Positions 48,145-57,359 are shown, counted from the first letter of the stretch. The stretch is DNA of 64,000 bases from VAZQ01 sp963817015 (GCA_963817015.1 CAWFMV010000007.1:496001-560000); one strand, 5' to 3'. Program-made: numbers and translations. Notes: generated by a model from the sequence alone, not told the origin.

Positions 48145-48229
48145 ATGGGGGACATCCACATTGGGGCTACGCCGGGCGGCGGCAACCGTAGCCTGTTGGG
48201 TGAGTCAAGGCGCGAAGCGCCTTGACCGC

Positions 48230-49312
48230 GTGCGCTCCTTTGATTGCGGTGACACGGCCGTCCGCGCGCCCAGTGCGCTGGCCATCGCGGCGCTTTTCAT
48301 CGCCATCGCGGCTCCCGCCGCCGCCGAGGTCGAGCGCCCGCCGCAATTCGTCGTGATGGCGTTCGACAATTGCACTGAGCTCGAGCGCTGGCGCGATCTC
48401 ACCGAGTTCGCCGCCGACATGAACAAGAGCGGCGAGCGCCTGCATTTCACGTTCTTTGTCAGCGGCACCAATCTGGTCGCGGATGCAAGCCGCATGCTCT
48501 ATCAGGGTCCGCGGAACCGGCGCGGCTATTCGGCGATCAATTTTGGCGGCTCGGCCGACGATGTGGCCAAACGCGTTGAATTCATCAATGCGCTCCACGG
48601 TGCCGGACACGAGATCGCCTCGCACGCGGTCGGCCATTTCAACGGCGCGACCTGGTCGAGCGAGGAGTGGCGGCAGGAGCTGCGCGCCTACAGCGATGTG
48701 ATCGACAAGGTCGCGGTCCACAACGGGCTCCCCGAAACGACGCGGCTGATCTTCGATGCGCGCCGCGTGCAGGGCTTCCGGGCGCCTTATCTCGCGGCGG
48801 GGCCGGGCCTCTATGGAGCGCTCAAGGCCAGCGGCTTCCGCTATGACGCGAGCCGCGTCAGTCCGGCCGATGCATGGCCCGAGCGGGTCGATGGTCTGTG
48901 GCGGTTCAATCTTGCGACGCTCAAGATCAGCGGCTCGCGGCGCGCCACGCTCTCGATGGACTTCAATTTCTTCATGGCGCAGTCGCGCGCACGGCATGAG
49001 CCGTCGTATCAACATCTCTATGGCGAGCAGATGCTCGCGACCTACCTCGATTATTTCAAGGCAAGCTACACCGGCAACCGGGCGCCGCTGCATATCGGGC
49101 ACCACTTCGCGTCCATGCAGGGTGGTGTCTATCACGAGGCCCTGAAGACGTTCGCGCGCACGGTTTGCGGCCTCCCCGAGGTCCGCTGCATCAGCTATGA
49201 GAAGCTTGCCGATGTGATGGACAAGCTCGCGCCCGAGACGCTCGCGGCCTATCGCAGCGGCGATTTTCCGCGCGCCGAGCTGCCAATCCTGCAAATGGCT
49301 GGTCACCGCTGA
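48230..49312 (+). CDS. polysaccharide deacetylase family protein
   Basis: A 360-residue exported protein with a signal (SALAIAALFIAIAAPAAAE). The NodB-like domain shows the metal-binding Asp in VVMAFDNCTELERW, HFTFFVSG, HEIASHAVGHF (the H-x-x-x-H metal site) and GFRAPYL. Family members remove acetyl groups from peptidoglycan or other glycans. The GTG at 48230 is my start; the in-frame ATG at 48140 lies inside the palindromic repeat and would add 30 residues of repeat-derived sequence. It ends with LPILQMAGHR. Confidence 0.82.
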   Translation: MRSFDCGDTAVRAPSALAIAALFIAIAAPAAAEVERPPQFVVMAFDNCTELERWRDLTEFAADMNKSGERLHFTFFVSGTNLVADASRMLYQGPRNRRGYSAINFGGSADDVAKRVEFINALHGAGHEIASHAVGHFNGATWSSEEWRQELRAYSDVIDKVAVHNGLPETTRLIFDARRVQGFRAPYLAAGPGLYGALKASGFRYDASRVSPADAWPERVDGLWRFNLATLKISGSRRATLSMDFNFFMAQSRARHEPSYQHLYGEQMLATYLDYFKASYTGNRAPLHIGHHFASMQGGVYHEALKTFARTVCGLPEVRCISYEKLADVMDKLAPETLAAYRSGDFPRAELPILQMAGHR

Positions 49313-49442
49313 GGCGTGACTTGGCGCCCCAAAGACCGATTCCGCTCGGCATTGGCATGTTCAATACCGGGGCTGCCCACGCCGCCGATGCGTGGTATTG
49401 GATGCTGGCGGGGAGTGCGCACAGTAGTCCCCTGGAAAATGT

Positions 49443-50609
49443 ATGACGCAGAGCCGGCTTGACGATTGGCTCCTCAACATCGATCAGCCCGCTGGCTGGG
49501 CGTTGCTCCTGCTTGCTGTGGTGGTCATCGCGTTTGTCGTCATCTTGATTTGGCGGCGCAAGCGGCGCCCGGCATTTGACGGTTCAATCTCTCGCGGCGC
49601 AAACGACGAGAAGGAATATCCCTTCAACGACTGGTCATCGCCAAACGAGCAGGCATCACCCTCGCACGACGCATTCCCAAAGGCTGGAGAATCAGCGGTC
49701 AACGATCGTGCGATCGGATGGAGACCTTTCTATCCCTATATCAAGCACGGACGGTTCACCAAGTGGACGCATGACGACGCGGGCACATTCGTTGATGAAG
49801 AGTCGTGCCCGCTGGCAATCAAGCTTTTCATTTCCCACAGATGGAAAACACCCGATGATCCAGATCCCGGCAATCAGTCGTTGCCAACGATTGTTGAATA
49901 CCTCAGTCGCATCTACATGGTGGCCAATGGCTTTCTCGATGCAAATTCGCACCTCGCGAAGGAGCTCGTGATCGGTGAGAGCCTCCGCGATGCGTTCCAT
50001 GAACGAGAGCTGCATTACTGCACTTGCAAAAGCGTCGGTTGGCTCGACCTGAAGAGCTTACTGGCAACCGATGACCTGTTCTATCAGCGGGTCAGTGACA
50101 CCCATCGGCGGCGTGCCTTCTACCGGCTCTTGAAGCACGTGCGTGTCTGGTACGATTACGCGTCTCTACCGCAGGCGCGCGAAACGTCCGAGGAACAGGC
50201 GGTATTTGACCGCGCGCTCGACAGACTGGCAAGCATCGTCAATCAATCCGAAGTGTTGGCGCTGTGGGGTATAGAATCCATCAATCGGGCTTGGTGCGTA
50301 TTCGAAGTCCTTGCCGGAAAGAAGGTGCACTTCTGTGCCCCGGCGCAAGCAAACTTCGATTTCATGCAAAAGGCGATGTTCAAGGCGAGCGGGTATCCCG
50401 ACCTCGCCGAGTATCGTGGGCGGCCGAGCCCGAACATTTTGATCCATGTGAAGTCATTCCGTTCAGGCGTTGCTGGCCTGAGCGAGCGGGAAATTGAGGT
50501 CTATCTCCGAGAACACGGCCTTGAGTGCAGCAAGGATGAGGATTTTGGGCGCGTCGCACGCCTCATTCACCGATACCTTCGCGAGTATGACAGCGCATCG
50601 AACTGGTAG
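49443..50609 (+). CDS. membrane-anchored TIR-like domain protein
   Basis: A 388-residue protein. Residues 18-37 form one transmembrane helix followed by a positive stop (RRKRR), so the rest is probably cytoplasmic. Residues 124-134 (PLAIKLFISHRW) look like strand A of a TIR fold, HVRWYDYASLPQ-like text (VRVWYDYASLPQ) comes in the middle, and NRAWCVFEVLAG (Trp284, Cys285, Glu288) matches the TIR motif around the catalytic Glu of NAD-cleaving members. Base composition is visibly lower in G+C than the neighbours, suggesting transfer. It lies alone between the deacetylase and ada-like genes. NADase activity and a defence role are inference. Confidence 0.6.
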   Translation: MTQSRLDDWLLNIDQPAGWALLLLAVVVIAFVVILIWRRKRRPAFDGSISRGANDEKEYPFNDWSSPNEQASPSHDAFPKAGESAVNDRAIGWRPFYPYIKHGRFTKWTHDDAGTFVDEESCPLAIKLFISHRWKTPDDPDPGNQSLPTIVEYLSRIYMVANGFLDANSHLAKELVIGESLRDAFHERELHYCTCKSVGWLDLKSLLATDDLFYQRVSDTHRRRAFYRLLKHVRVWYDYASLPQARETSEEQAVFDRALDRLASIVNQSEVLALWGIESINRAWCVFEVLAGKKVHFCAPAQANFDFMQKAMFKASGYPDLAEYRGRPSPNILIHVKSFRSGVAGLSEREIEVYLREHGLECSKDEDFGRVARLIHRYLREYDSASNW

Positions 50610-50615
50610 ACGTGA

Positions 50616-51515
50616 TCACGGCTGCCCGGCACGTCCCGCTTCCCAGCCGAGCATCGCGTGCTTGCGGGTGATGCCCCAGTGATAGCCGGTGAGCGCGCCA
50701 CCGCTGCCGACCACGCGATGGCACGGCACCACGAATGAGATCGGGTTCTTGCCGACCGCGGCGCCGACCGCGCGCGCGGCCTTGGGGGCACACAGCTTGT
50801 TGGCGATGGTGGAATAGCTGGTGAGGCGCCCCATCGGGATCCTGAGCAGCGTCTCCCAGACCCGCACTTCCCAATCGGTGCCGATCAGCACCACGCGCAA
50901 AGGCTCCTCCGCGCGCCAGCGTTTCGAATCGAAGATACGGCGCGCGAGCGCTGCGGTGCCGGCGGTGTCTTCGACATATGAGGCGTTGGGCCAGCGCTGC
51001 CGCATGTCGGCGAGCGCCGCCTTCTCCTCGCCGGCGTCTGCGAAGGCGAGCCCCGCGAGCCCACGCTCGCTCGCCATCACCAGCGCGATGCCGAACGGGG
51101 AGGGGTGGAAGCCGTAGCGAATGGTCAGGCCCTGGCCGCCTGATTTCCATTCGCCGGGCGACATCGCCTCATGCGTCACGAACAGGTCGTGCAGCCGGCC
51201 GGGCCCTGAAAGGCCGACCTCATAGGTGGCATCGAGCACGCTCGCGGATGCGCGCAACAGTGTGCGGGCAGCATCAAGTGTGATCGCCTGCAGGAACGCC
51301 TTGGGCGTCAACCCGGCCCAGCGCCGGAACAGGTGATGCAGCTCGGTCGGCGTCACGCCCGCGGCTTCCGCGATTGCGTCGATCTCAGGCTGTGAGCGCC
51401 AGTGCTCGCGGATGTGACCGATGGCGCGGCGCACGATGTCATAGTCGGCGGCTGCGGCCGTGAGCCGGGTGAGGTCAGGAATGCGATCAGGTGAGAGCAT
51501 GGCGGTCTCCGTCAT
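50616..51515 (-). CDS. Ada-like regulator with methylated-DNA-cysteine methyltransferase domain
   Basis: A 299-residue fusion: an AraC-type helix-turn-helix (residues 25-110, HIREHWRSQPEIDAIAEAAG, GLTPKAFLQAITLD) and a C-terminal O6-alkylguanine-DNA alkyltransferase with the active Cys in VVPCHRVVG. The metal-binding N-terminal Ada domain is missing, so it is the shorter Ada type. GGAGAG precedes ATG 51515. It repairs O6-methylguanine and may switch on repair genes. Confidence 0.93.
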   Translation of the reverse strand: MTETAMLSPDRIPDLTRLTAAAADYDIVRRAIGHIREHWRSQPEIDAIAEAAGVTPTELHHLFRRWAGLTPKAFLQAITLDAARTLLRASASVLDATYEVGLSGPGRLHDLFVTHEAMSPGEWKSGGQGLTIRYGFHPSPFGIALVMASERGLAGLAFADAGEEKAALADMRQRWPNASYVEDTAGTAALARRIFDSKRWRAEEPLRVVLIGTDWEVRVWETLLRIPMGRLTSYSTIANKLCAPKAARAVGAAVGKNPISFVVPCHRVVGSGGALTGYHWGITRKHAMLGWEAGRAGQP

Positions 51516-51577
51516 GTTTCTCTCCATGTAGGCCGCGGATGTGCCACTGCCCACCCGATTTCTGCGTCGGTTCGGTA

Positions 51578-52096
51578 TCACTCAGACCCGAACACGGTGC
51601 GGGTCGGGCCGCGCTTAGCCTCGGCGAGCGCGCCGGACAGCGCGAGCGCGAAGCTTTCCTTCTCGTGCGCGCCCAGGAAGCCCGCGATCGGCAGCCGCCG
51701 TCCGTGCGAGACCAGAAACAGCCGCTCGATCCCGAATTCCTTGTGCTCGTCGCGGTCGAGCCTGACCCATACCGGATTGAGCGTCCATTGCCGCACGCGG
51801 CCGTGATAGCTGACCTTGCGCACGGTGAGCTCGGTCGGCGTTACGGTGACGACTTCATAGGCCCGCGCGGAGCGGTAGTTCATCCGGAACGCCCAGTAGA
51901 CGAGCAGGACATCGAGACCCAAGAAGCCGAAGACCGGCCATGCGCCGGCGCTCAGGAAATAGAGCCCGAAGGTAAAGCTCAAACTGCCGAGGATCAGCAT
52001 GAGGATCAGGAAGCCCTTGCGGCTCAGCGAGCGGTTCGGCGTCAGCACGGCCGAAAAGATCGTGGGTTCCTGAGCGGGGTCGTTGTCGGGCGCCAT
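51578..52096 (-). CDS. DUF2244 membrane protein
   Basis: A 172-residue protein with two transmembrane segments (residues 30-75, FLILMLILGSLSFTFGLYFL, then WPVFGFLGLDVLLVYWAF) and a C-terminal domain (VRKVSYHGRVRQWTLNPVWV). This is DUF2244, unknown function. It is divergent from nth, with 21 bp between the starts, a conserved pair in Rhizobiales. Confidence 0.9.
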   Translation of the reverse strand: MAPDNDPAQEPTIFSAVLTPNRSLSRKGFLILMLILGSLSFTFGLYFLSAGAWPVFGFLGLDVLLVYWAFRMNYRSARAYEVVTVTPTELTVRKVSYHGRVRQWTLNPVWVRLDRDEHKEFGIERLFLVSHGRRLPIAGFLGAHEKESFALALSGALAEAKRGPTRTVFGSE

Positions 52097-52117
52097 ACCG
52101 GCCAATATAGGGAAAGC

Positions 52118-52897
52118 ATGGCCAGGAAAACACCTAGAAAGAAAGCGGCACGAACGGCCAAAAAAGTGGCGTCCGGTCGCAAGTCACCGCGCGCGATCAA
52201 GCCCGCCGCCGGAGTTCTTCGGGCCAAGGTTGCCGGCACAACGTCGCCGACTGCGCCTTGGACACCAGCCGAGGTCACGGAGGCGTTCCGGCGCTTCCGC
52301 GCCGCGCAGCCGGAGCCCAAGGGCGAGCTCGAGCATGTCGATCCCTATACGTTGCTGATCGCGGTCGTGCTCTCCGCGCAGGCGACCGACGCGGGCGTCA
52401 ACAAGGCCACGCCGGCTTTGTTTGCGGCCGCCAATACGCCCGCCAAGATGGTGGCGCTCGGCGAAGCCAAGGTGGCCGACTACATCAAGACCATCGGTCT
52501 TTTCCGGACCAAGGCCAAGAACGTGATCGCGTTGTCGCGGAGGTTGATCGATGAGTATGGCGGCGTGGTGCCGCCGTCGCGCGAGGCGCTCGAGACGCTG
52601 CCGGGCGTGGGCCGCAAGACCGCCAACGTGGTGCTCAACATCGCGTTCGGCGAGCCGACCATCGCGGTCGACACCCACATCTTCCGGGTCGGCAATCGCA
52701 CCGGGCTCGCGCCCGGCAAGACGCCGTTCGAGGTCGAGGAGAAGCTGCTCGAAGTCGTGCCGGACGAATTCAAGCGGCATGCCCACCACTGGCTCATTCT
52801 GCACGGGCGCTATGTCTGCGTGGCGCGCCGACCATTGTGCGAGAAGTGCCTGATCGCGGATCTGTGCCGGTATCCGGCCAAGACACTCGCGGTCTGA
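52118..52897 (+). CDS. nth: endonuclease III
   Basis: A 259-residue base-excision glycosylase/AP lyase. Helix-hairpin-helix LPGVGRKTANVVLN with the catalytic Lys, the Asp in VDTHIFRVGNR and the iron-sulfur cysteines C-x6-C-x2-C-x5-C (CVARRPLCEKCLIADLC). A 40-residue Lys/Arg-rich N-terminal extension is present before the conserved core. Start ATG 52118. Confidence 0.96.
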   Translation: MARKTPRKKAARTAKKVASGRKSPRAIKPAAGVLRAKVAGTTSPTAPWTPAEVTEAFRRFRAAQPEPKGELEHVDPYTLLIAVVLSAQATDAGVNKATPALFAAANTPAKMVALGEAKVADYIKTIGLFRTKAKNVIALSRRLIDEYGGVVPPSREALETLPGVGRKTANVVLNIAFGEPTIAVDTHIFRVGNRTGLAPGKTPFEVEEKLLEVVPDEFKRHAHHWLILHGRYVCVARRPLCEKCLIADLCRYPAKTLAV

Positions 52898-52950
52898 AGC
52901 TAGAGCGCGAAGAATCTAGGTTTGCACCGCCATTGAACCAATCTCCGTTC

Positions 52951-53025
52951 ATTCCCGCGAAAGCGGGAATCCAGGGGCCCAGAACTTGGCCAAAGAACTG
53001 GGTCCCCGCCTCCGCGCTAGGGGGT
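52951..53025. repeat. double-hairpin interspersed repeat, copy 3 (decayed)
   Basis: The first hairpin, ATTCCCGCGAAAGCGGGAAT (52951-52970), is intact. The second, starting GTCCCCGCCTCCGCG at 53002, is interrupted. Order and spacing are as in copies 1 and 2. Confidence 0.75.
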
Positions 53026-53049
53026 GTACACATCTTGGGATTTGACGCG

Positions 53050-53185
53050 CAGTCGGGATCGGCGCCTGCCCGGGTCTCCCACTGCCAGAGCAGCCCCCGG
53101 TGCGCGCATCATAGGCCTGGAAGTTCCGTCCGGCTCGGCGTGGAAGATTAGGTCGCTCGCGGTCGCGAGCGCGCCGCTGCCTTAC
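53050..53185 (-). pseudogene. fragment of a PQQ-dependent alcohol dehydrogenase
   Basis: Read leftward, this segment gives GSGALATASDLIFHAEPDG, then NFQAYDARTG after a one-base shift, then LLWQWETRAGADPD after another. This is the late beta-propeller repeat of quinoprotein alcohol dehydrogenases. No start, stop or remaining domains are intact around it. It is a small decayed remnant, or the last piece of a deleted gene, not related to the nearby intact enzymes at 32696 or 55493. Confidence 0.55.
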
Positions 53186-53338
53186 CCGATCGAGTAGGCC
53201 GTCCGCTTTTGCCGGGCGTGATCACCACAGCGCCGCTATATCGCAACGTCAGGCCTTCGCGCAGAACAGGATCAGGTTCGGGAGGTCCGTCCCTAGGGCC
53301 GACCTCGATATCGAGCGCAGAGGCAACGAGGGTCCGAA

Positions 53339-53617
53339 TTAGAAGTTCGTCTCGAACAGGCTTCTGCTACCTTGCATCATGTAGAGACGGCCGTCGTTCA
53401 TGAAAAAGACCGTCCCCCTCGGAACCGCCCTGGCCCGCCTCTTCATTGCCGCCATGCTCGGATCTTTGGGCTGCATCATCCTCATTTTTCCCTGCATGTC
53501 TACCACGTAGGCTTTTTGCTCCTGAAGCTCCCACGGCTCGCCCCTTTGAGCGGATGCCGGCATTGCAAGTGCGAACGGGATGGTGACTGCGCATAAGGTT
53601 CTGGCAAGAAAAGACAT
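53339..53617 (-). CDS. small secreted protein of unknown function
   Basis: A 92-residue protein with a signal peptide (RTLCAVTIPFALAMPASAQ) and GGAGG 6 bases before ATG 53617. The mature part is Met-rich and repeats the idea 'YVVDMQGKMRMMQP' and 'GRLYMMQGSRSLF'. I do not recognise it. It stands alone. Confidence 0.7.
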   Translation of the reverse strand: MSFLARTLCAVTIPFALAMPASAQRGEPWELQEQKAYVVDMQGKMRMMQPKDPSMAAMKRRARAVPRGTVFFMNDGRLYMMQGSRSLFETNF

Positions 53618-53808
53618 GATCTTCCTCCTTCAAAACAAATTTGGACGCTGTAACGGCTATTCGCGTGGCCATCGCGAATTGTTACTAAGATATCCTGACG
53701 AGCAACGCCCGCGCCGGCCTTCGAGTTCCTCGTCGAGCCAGGTCGCCAGTTCGAAGAAAAGGGCATTAACCATCATCCGCGGACTTCCTGGTCCGAAGGC
53801 GGTCGAAA

Positions 53809-54558
53809 CTAGACGCGCGGCTCAGGAAACGAGTCGTGCTCGACGATGGTCGGGCGCGTGCCGACAAGCCGCTTGTGCATGTGCACCATGAAGGCCATGC
53901 CGAACAGCGGCGTCGCGAGGTTCAGGATCGGGATCGACACAAACGCCGCGATGAACAGCCCGGCGATGAACAGCGTGCCCTGGTGCATGCGGCGCAGTTT
54001 CTTGGCCTCGGCGGGTGTTCGAAACCGCATCGCGGCCAGGATGAAATATTCGCGCCCGAGCAGAAACGCAGTGCAGAGAAAGAAGATCACCGCGCCGGCG
54101 CCCGCTAGCAGCCAGAACGGCAGCGCGAGGAGATAGATCATGACAGCGAGCAGCGCGGTCTTTGAGCCCTCGTACAAGGCACGCCAGATCGGCAGCTCGT
54201 GCCCGACGGGCTCATCCGGATAGTAGTTGCGCTCGACCTCGGCGCCGATCTCGTCCACGAACAGGCTCGCCACCAGCGCGGTGACGGCGGGCATCAGCAG
54301 CACCGAGCCCGCGATGATGCCGACCGTGGCGGCGAATGACAGCAGCCAGGCCAGCACGGACACCGGCATATTGGTGGTGACTCCGAGCGTCTGCTCGGCC
54401 CAGCCCTGGGCAACGCCCGCAAGCCATACCAGCACGCGATTGAGGCCGATGCCCACAATGATGATCAGGACTGCGGCGAGCCCGATCGATTTCCACAGCA
54501 CCGCGCGGAACGGGCGTGTGAACATCTGAGCCAGCGCCTTGAATGCCGCATCGAGCAT
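53809..54558 (-). CDS. EI24/CysZ family membrane protein
   Basis: A 249-residue membrane protein with about five to six hydrophobic segments and the EI24-domain text FKALAQMFTRPFRAVLWKSI, PAVTALVASLFVDEIGAEVE, YPDEPVGHELPIWRALYEG and FLLGREYFILAAMRF. Bacterial members include CysZ, a sulfate transporter, but most in Rhizobiales are uncharacterised. It often follows nth in this order. Start ATG 54558. Confidence 0.88.
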   Translation of the reverse strand: MLDAAFKALAQMFTRPFRAVLWKSIGLAAVLIIIVGIGLNRVLVWLAGVAQGWAEQTLGVTTNMPVSVLAWLLSFAATVGIIAGSVLLMPAVTALVASLFVDEIGAEVERNYYPDEPVGHELPIWRALYEGSKTALLAVMIYLLALPFWLLAGAGAVIFFLCTAFLLGREYFILAAMRFRTPAEAKKLRRMHQGTLFIAGLFIAAFVSIPILNLATPLFGMAFMVHMHKRLVGTRPTIVEHDSFPEPRV

Positions 54559-54818
54559 GGGGGCGATCTCCAATCGGAGCGCAGAGGTACGGGGACAAAT
54601 CGCGCAACACAAGGGGATGGGATGATACTTGGGATGATATTTGGGACGACATGCGGGGATGACATATGGGCCGCAGCCCGCAGCATTGCGTGAACGAGCG
54701 CTCGGACCTATCCTAATAGGTATGCATCATGTTCGGCCGCGCTGCGGCACGATGCGTCGCAGAAACTGCTGGTTGTCTGCCCGGAATCCAGATCGGTCGA
54801 GCCACTGGAGTGACACCC

Positions 54819-55184
54819 ATGCGCTGGATGCCTGCAACACTGATCGTCATGGCTTGTTGTTGGAATGCCGGTTGGGCGGTGGACGCGTCCCACGCCGCCG
54901 AGTTGCCCACCAACGACTATCCCACGGTCGCGCGCGCCGACTACGTGTTCGGTTGCATGCAGGTGAATGGGCAGACACGCGACGCGCTCGAGCGGTGCTC
55001 ATGCTCGATCGATGTCATCGCCTCGCTTCTTCCTTATGATCTATACGAAGAGGCCGAGACGATCATGAGCGTGCGCCAGCGTGGCGGAAAAAATGCGTCA
55101 ATGTTCCTGACCATGCCGGCGCTGCGAGCGAAAGTCGACGATCTCAAGCGCGCGCAGGTCGAAGCGGAACTTCGCTGCTTCTGA
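54819..55184 (+). CDS. small exported protein of unknown function near xoxF
   Basis: A 121-residue protein with a signal (ATLIVMACCWNAGWA, then VDASHAAE). Mature part: DYVFGCMQVNGQTRDALERC and SCSIDVIASLLPYDLYEEAE, with four cysteines. GGAG lies 8 bases before ATG 54819. Similar small Cys-containing proteins occur next to xoxF genes, so a role in methanol oxidation is likely; I know of no tested function. Confidence 0.72.
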   Translation: MRWMPATLIVMACCWNAGWAVDASHAAELPTNDYPTVARADYVFGCMQVNGQTRDALERCSCSIDVIASLLPYDLYEEAETIMSVRQRGGKNASMFLTMPALRAKVDDLKRAQVEAELRCF

Positions 55185-55492
55185 CGTTCTGTGGCGAACA
55201 ACATTAATTAACTTCACATTCGCGTGTGTAGCTTGACGCGCTCTCCGTCGCTCGGAGCTTCTGTTCGTTGCGGTATTGACGAGGGAACTAAGCGGCGCAC
55301 GCTTTCATTTAGAGTAGTGTTGCACCTTCGCGTGCGTTCCGTGCGACCAAGATTCTCCTTGCGAACGCCCTGAATGCACTACAAATTTGAGTTGTAGCCA
55401 TCGTTTCTTACGAAAAGACGCCTGTTGGCGGGGGCCGCCGTGCCCACGATCGCTACTGCTTCAAATACCCAACGGCAGTAGGGAGTAGCGCT
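55185..55492. other. 308-bp region upstream of xoxF
   Basis: No gene seen. It should contain the xox operon promoter. A GGGAG ribosome site lies 7 bases before the xoxF ATG. Confidence 0.55.
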
Positions 55493-57313
55493 ATGCACAG
55501 ACATGCACTTGCCAGTGCATCGCTGGCGGTGTTCGCGATCGCGACGCCAGCGATGGCCAACGAGGATGTACTGCAGCAATCAGCGAAGCCCGAGCAATGG
55601 GTGCTGCAGACAGGGAACTACACGAACCAGCGATACAGCAAGCTTGACCAGATCAATCGCGACAACGTCAAGAATCTGAAAGTGGCCTGGACGTTCTCGA
55701 CCGGTGTGCTGCGCGGTCATGAAGGCGCGCCGCTCGTGGTCGGCAACATCATGTACGTTCATACGCCATTCCCGAACACGGTCTACGCGCTTGATTTGAA
55801 CGAGGACGGCAAGATTCTCTGGAAGTACGAGCCCAAGCAGAATCCCGATGTCATCCCGGTGATGTGCTGCGACACCGTGTATCGCGGGCCCGCCTATGCC
55901 GACGGAACCATTTATCTTCATCAGGCCGACACGACCTTGGTCGCGCTTGACGCCAAGACCGGCAAGGAGAAATGGAAGACCGTCAACGGCGATCCGAAGA
56001 AAGGCGAGACCAACACCGCCACGGTGTTGCCGGTGAAGGACAAGGTGATCGTCGGAATTTCCGGCGCTGAGTTCGGTGTGCGCGGTCATGTCACCGCCTA
56101 CGATGCGAAGACCGGCAGGCAGCTGTGGCGTGCCTATTCGGTCGGCCCGGACAACGAGATCATGTTCGATCCCGAGAAGACCATGTCGCTCGGCAAACCG
56201 GTCGGCAAGGATTCCTCGGTCAAGACCTGGACCGGTGAACAATGGAAGATCGGCGGCGGTTCAACGTGGGGCTGGTACTCCTACGACCCCGAGACCAACC
56301 TGATGTACCACGGCACAGCCAATCCATCGACCTGGAACCCGGTTCAGCGCGCCGGCACGGACGGCAAGCCGATCGATCAGAAATGGACCATGGCCATTAT
56401 CGCGCGTGACGTCGACACCGGCGTGGCGAAATGGGCCTACCAGATGACGCCATTCGACGAGTGGGACTATGACGGCATCAACGAGATGATCCTGGCTGAC
56501 ATCACGGTGCAGGGTCAGCCGCGTAAAGTGCTGGTTCACTTCGACCGCAACGGGCTCGGCTACACGCTCGATCGCGTGACCGGAGAGCTCCTGGTCGCCA
56601 ACAAGTTCGACCCCAAGGTCAACTGGACCAGCGGCGTGGTGATGGACAAGAACAGTCCGCAATATGGGCGTCCGCAGGTCGTGAAGGAGTACTCGACCTT
56701 CCAGACCGGCCAGGACAAGAACACAAAGGGAGTTTGTCCGGCGGCGCTCGGCAGCAAGGACCAGCAGCCGGCGGCCTTCTCGCCGCGGACTAACCTGTTC
56801 TACGTGCCGACCAACCATGTCTGCATGGATTACGAGCCGTTCCGGGTGTCGTACACGGCTGGGCAACCCTATGTCGGGGCCACCCTGTCGATGTTCCCGG
56901 CGCCTGGCAGCCATGGCGGCATGGGCAACTTCATCGCCTGGGATGCCGCGCAGGGAAAAATCGTCTGGTCGAAGCCCGAGAAGTTCTCGGTGTGGTCGGG
57001 AGCGCTCGCCACCGCGGGCGGCATCGTGTTCTACGGCACGCTCGAAGGCTACATCAAGGCGGTCGACGAGAAGGACGGCACCGAGCTGTTCAAGTTCAAG
57101 ACCCCATCCGGCATCATCGGCAACGTGATGACCTACAGTCACAACGGCAAGCAATATGTCGCGGTGCTGTCGGGCGTCGGTGGCTGGGCCGGGATCGGCC
57201 TTGCCGCGGGTCTCACCAACCCGACCGAAGGCCTGGGCGCCGTCGGCGGCTACGCGGGCCTGCGCGACTACACGGCGCTGGGCGGCTCGCTGACAGTATT
57301 CACGCTGCCATAG
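55493..57313 (+). CDS. xoxF: lanthanide-dependent methanol dehydrogenase XoxF (XoxF5-like)
   Basis: A 606-residue periplasmic quinoprotein that oxidises methanol (and often formaldehyde) with PQQ and a lanthanide ion. Signal: SASLAVFAIATPAMAN. It has the adjacent cysteines Cys125-Cys126 (PVMCCDTVYRG), the catalytic Asp325 and the lanthanide-marking Asp327 in FDEWDYDGINEMI, and the late LATAGGIVFYGTLEGYIKAV propeller repeat. Length and sequence match the XoxF5 clade. It heads xoxF-xoxG-xoxJ. No frame breaks. No mxaF-type (calcium) gene is present in the window. Confidence 0.97.
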   Translation: MHRHALASASLAVFAIATPAMANEDVLQQSAKPEQWVLQTGNYTNQRYSKLDQINRDNVKNLKVAWTFSTGVLRGHEGAPLVVGNIMYVHTPFPNTVYALDLNEDGKILWKYEPKQNPDVIPVMCCDTVYRGPAYADGTIYLHQADTTLVALDAKTGKEKWKTVNGDPKKGETNTATVLPVKDKVIVGISGAEFGVRGHVTAYDAKTGRQLWRAYSVGPDNEIMFDPEKTMSLGKPVGKDSSVKTWTGEQWKIGGGSTWGWYSYDPETNLMYHGTANPSTWNPVQRAGTDGKPIDQKWTMAIIARDVDTGVAKWAYQMTPFDEWDYDGINEMILADITVQGQPRKVLVHFDRNGLGYTLDRVTGELLVANKFDPKVNWTSGVVMDKNSPQYGRPQVVKEYSTFQTGQDKNTKGVCPAALGSKDQQPAAFSPRTNLFYVPTNHVCMDYEPFRVSYTAGQPYVGATLSMFPAPGSHGGMGNFIAWDAAQGKIVWSKPEKFSVWSGALATAGGIVFYGTLEGYIKAVDEKDGTELFKFKTPSGIIGNVMTYSHNGKQYVAVLSGVGGWAGIGLAAGLTNPTEGLGAVGGYAGLRDYTALGGSLTVFTLP

Positions 57314-57330
57314 TCGGCAGCGTCAAACAG

Positions 57331-57359
57331 CGCACCAGCGGGCCACCCCCGCTGGTGCG
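57331..57359 (+). terminator. strong hairpin between xoxF and xoxG
   Basis: CGCACCAGCGGG and CCCGCTGGTGCG form a 12-bp perfect stem around CCACC, 18 bp after xoxF. There is no T run, so it may lower read-through or stabilise the abundant xoxF message instead of ending transcription. Confidence 0.6.

Larger units (their letters stand above)
52898..53338. other. 441-bp gap with a repeat and gene debris
   Basis: It contains double-hairpin repeat copy 3 and, on the minus strand, a quinoprotein fragment (separate entries). No intact gene was seen. Confidence 0.55.
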
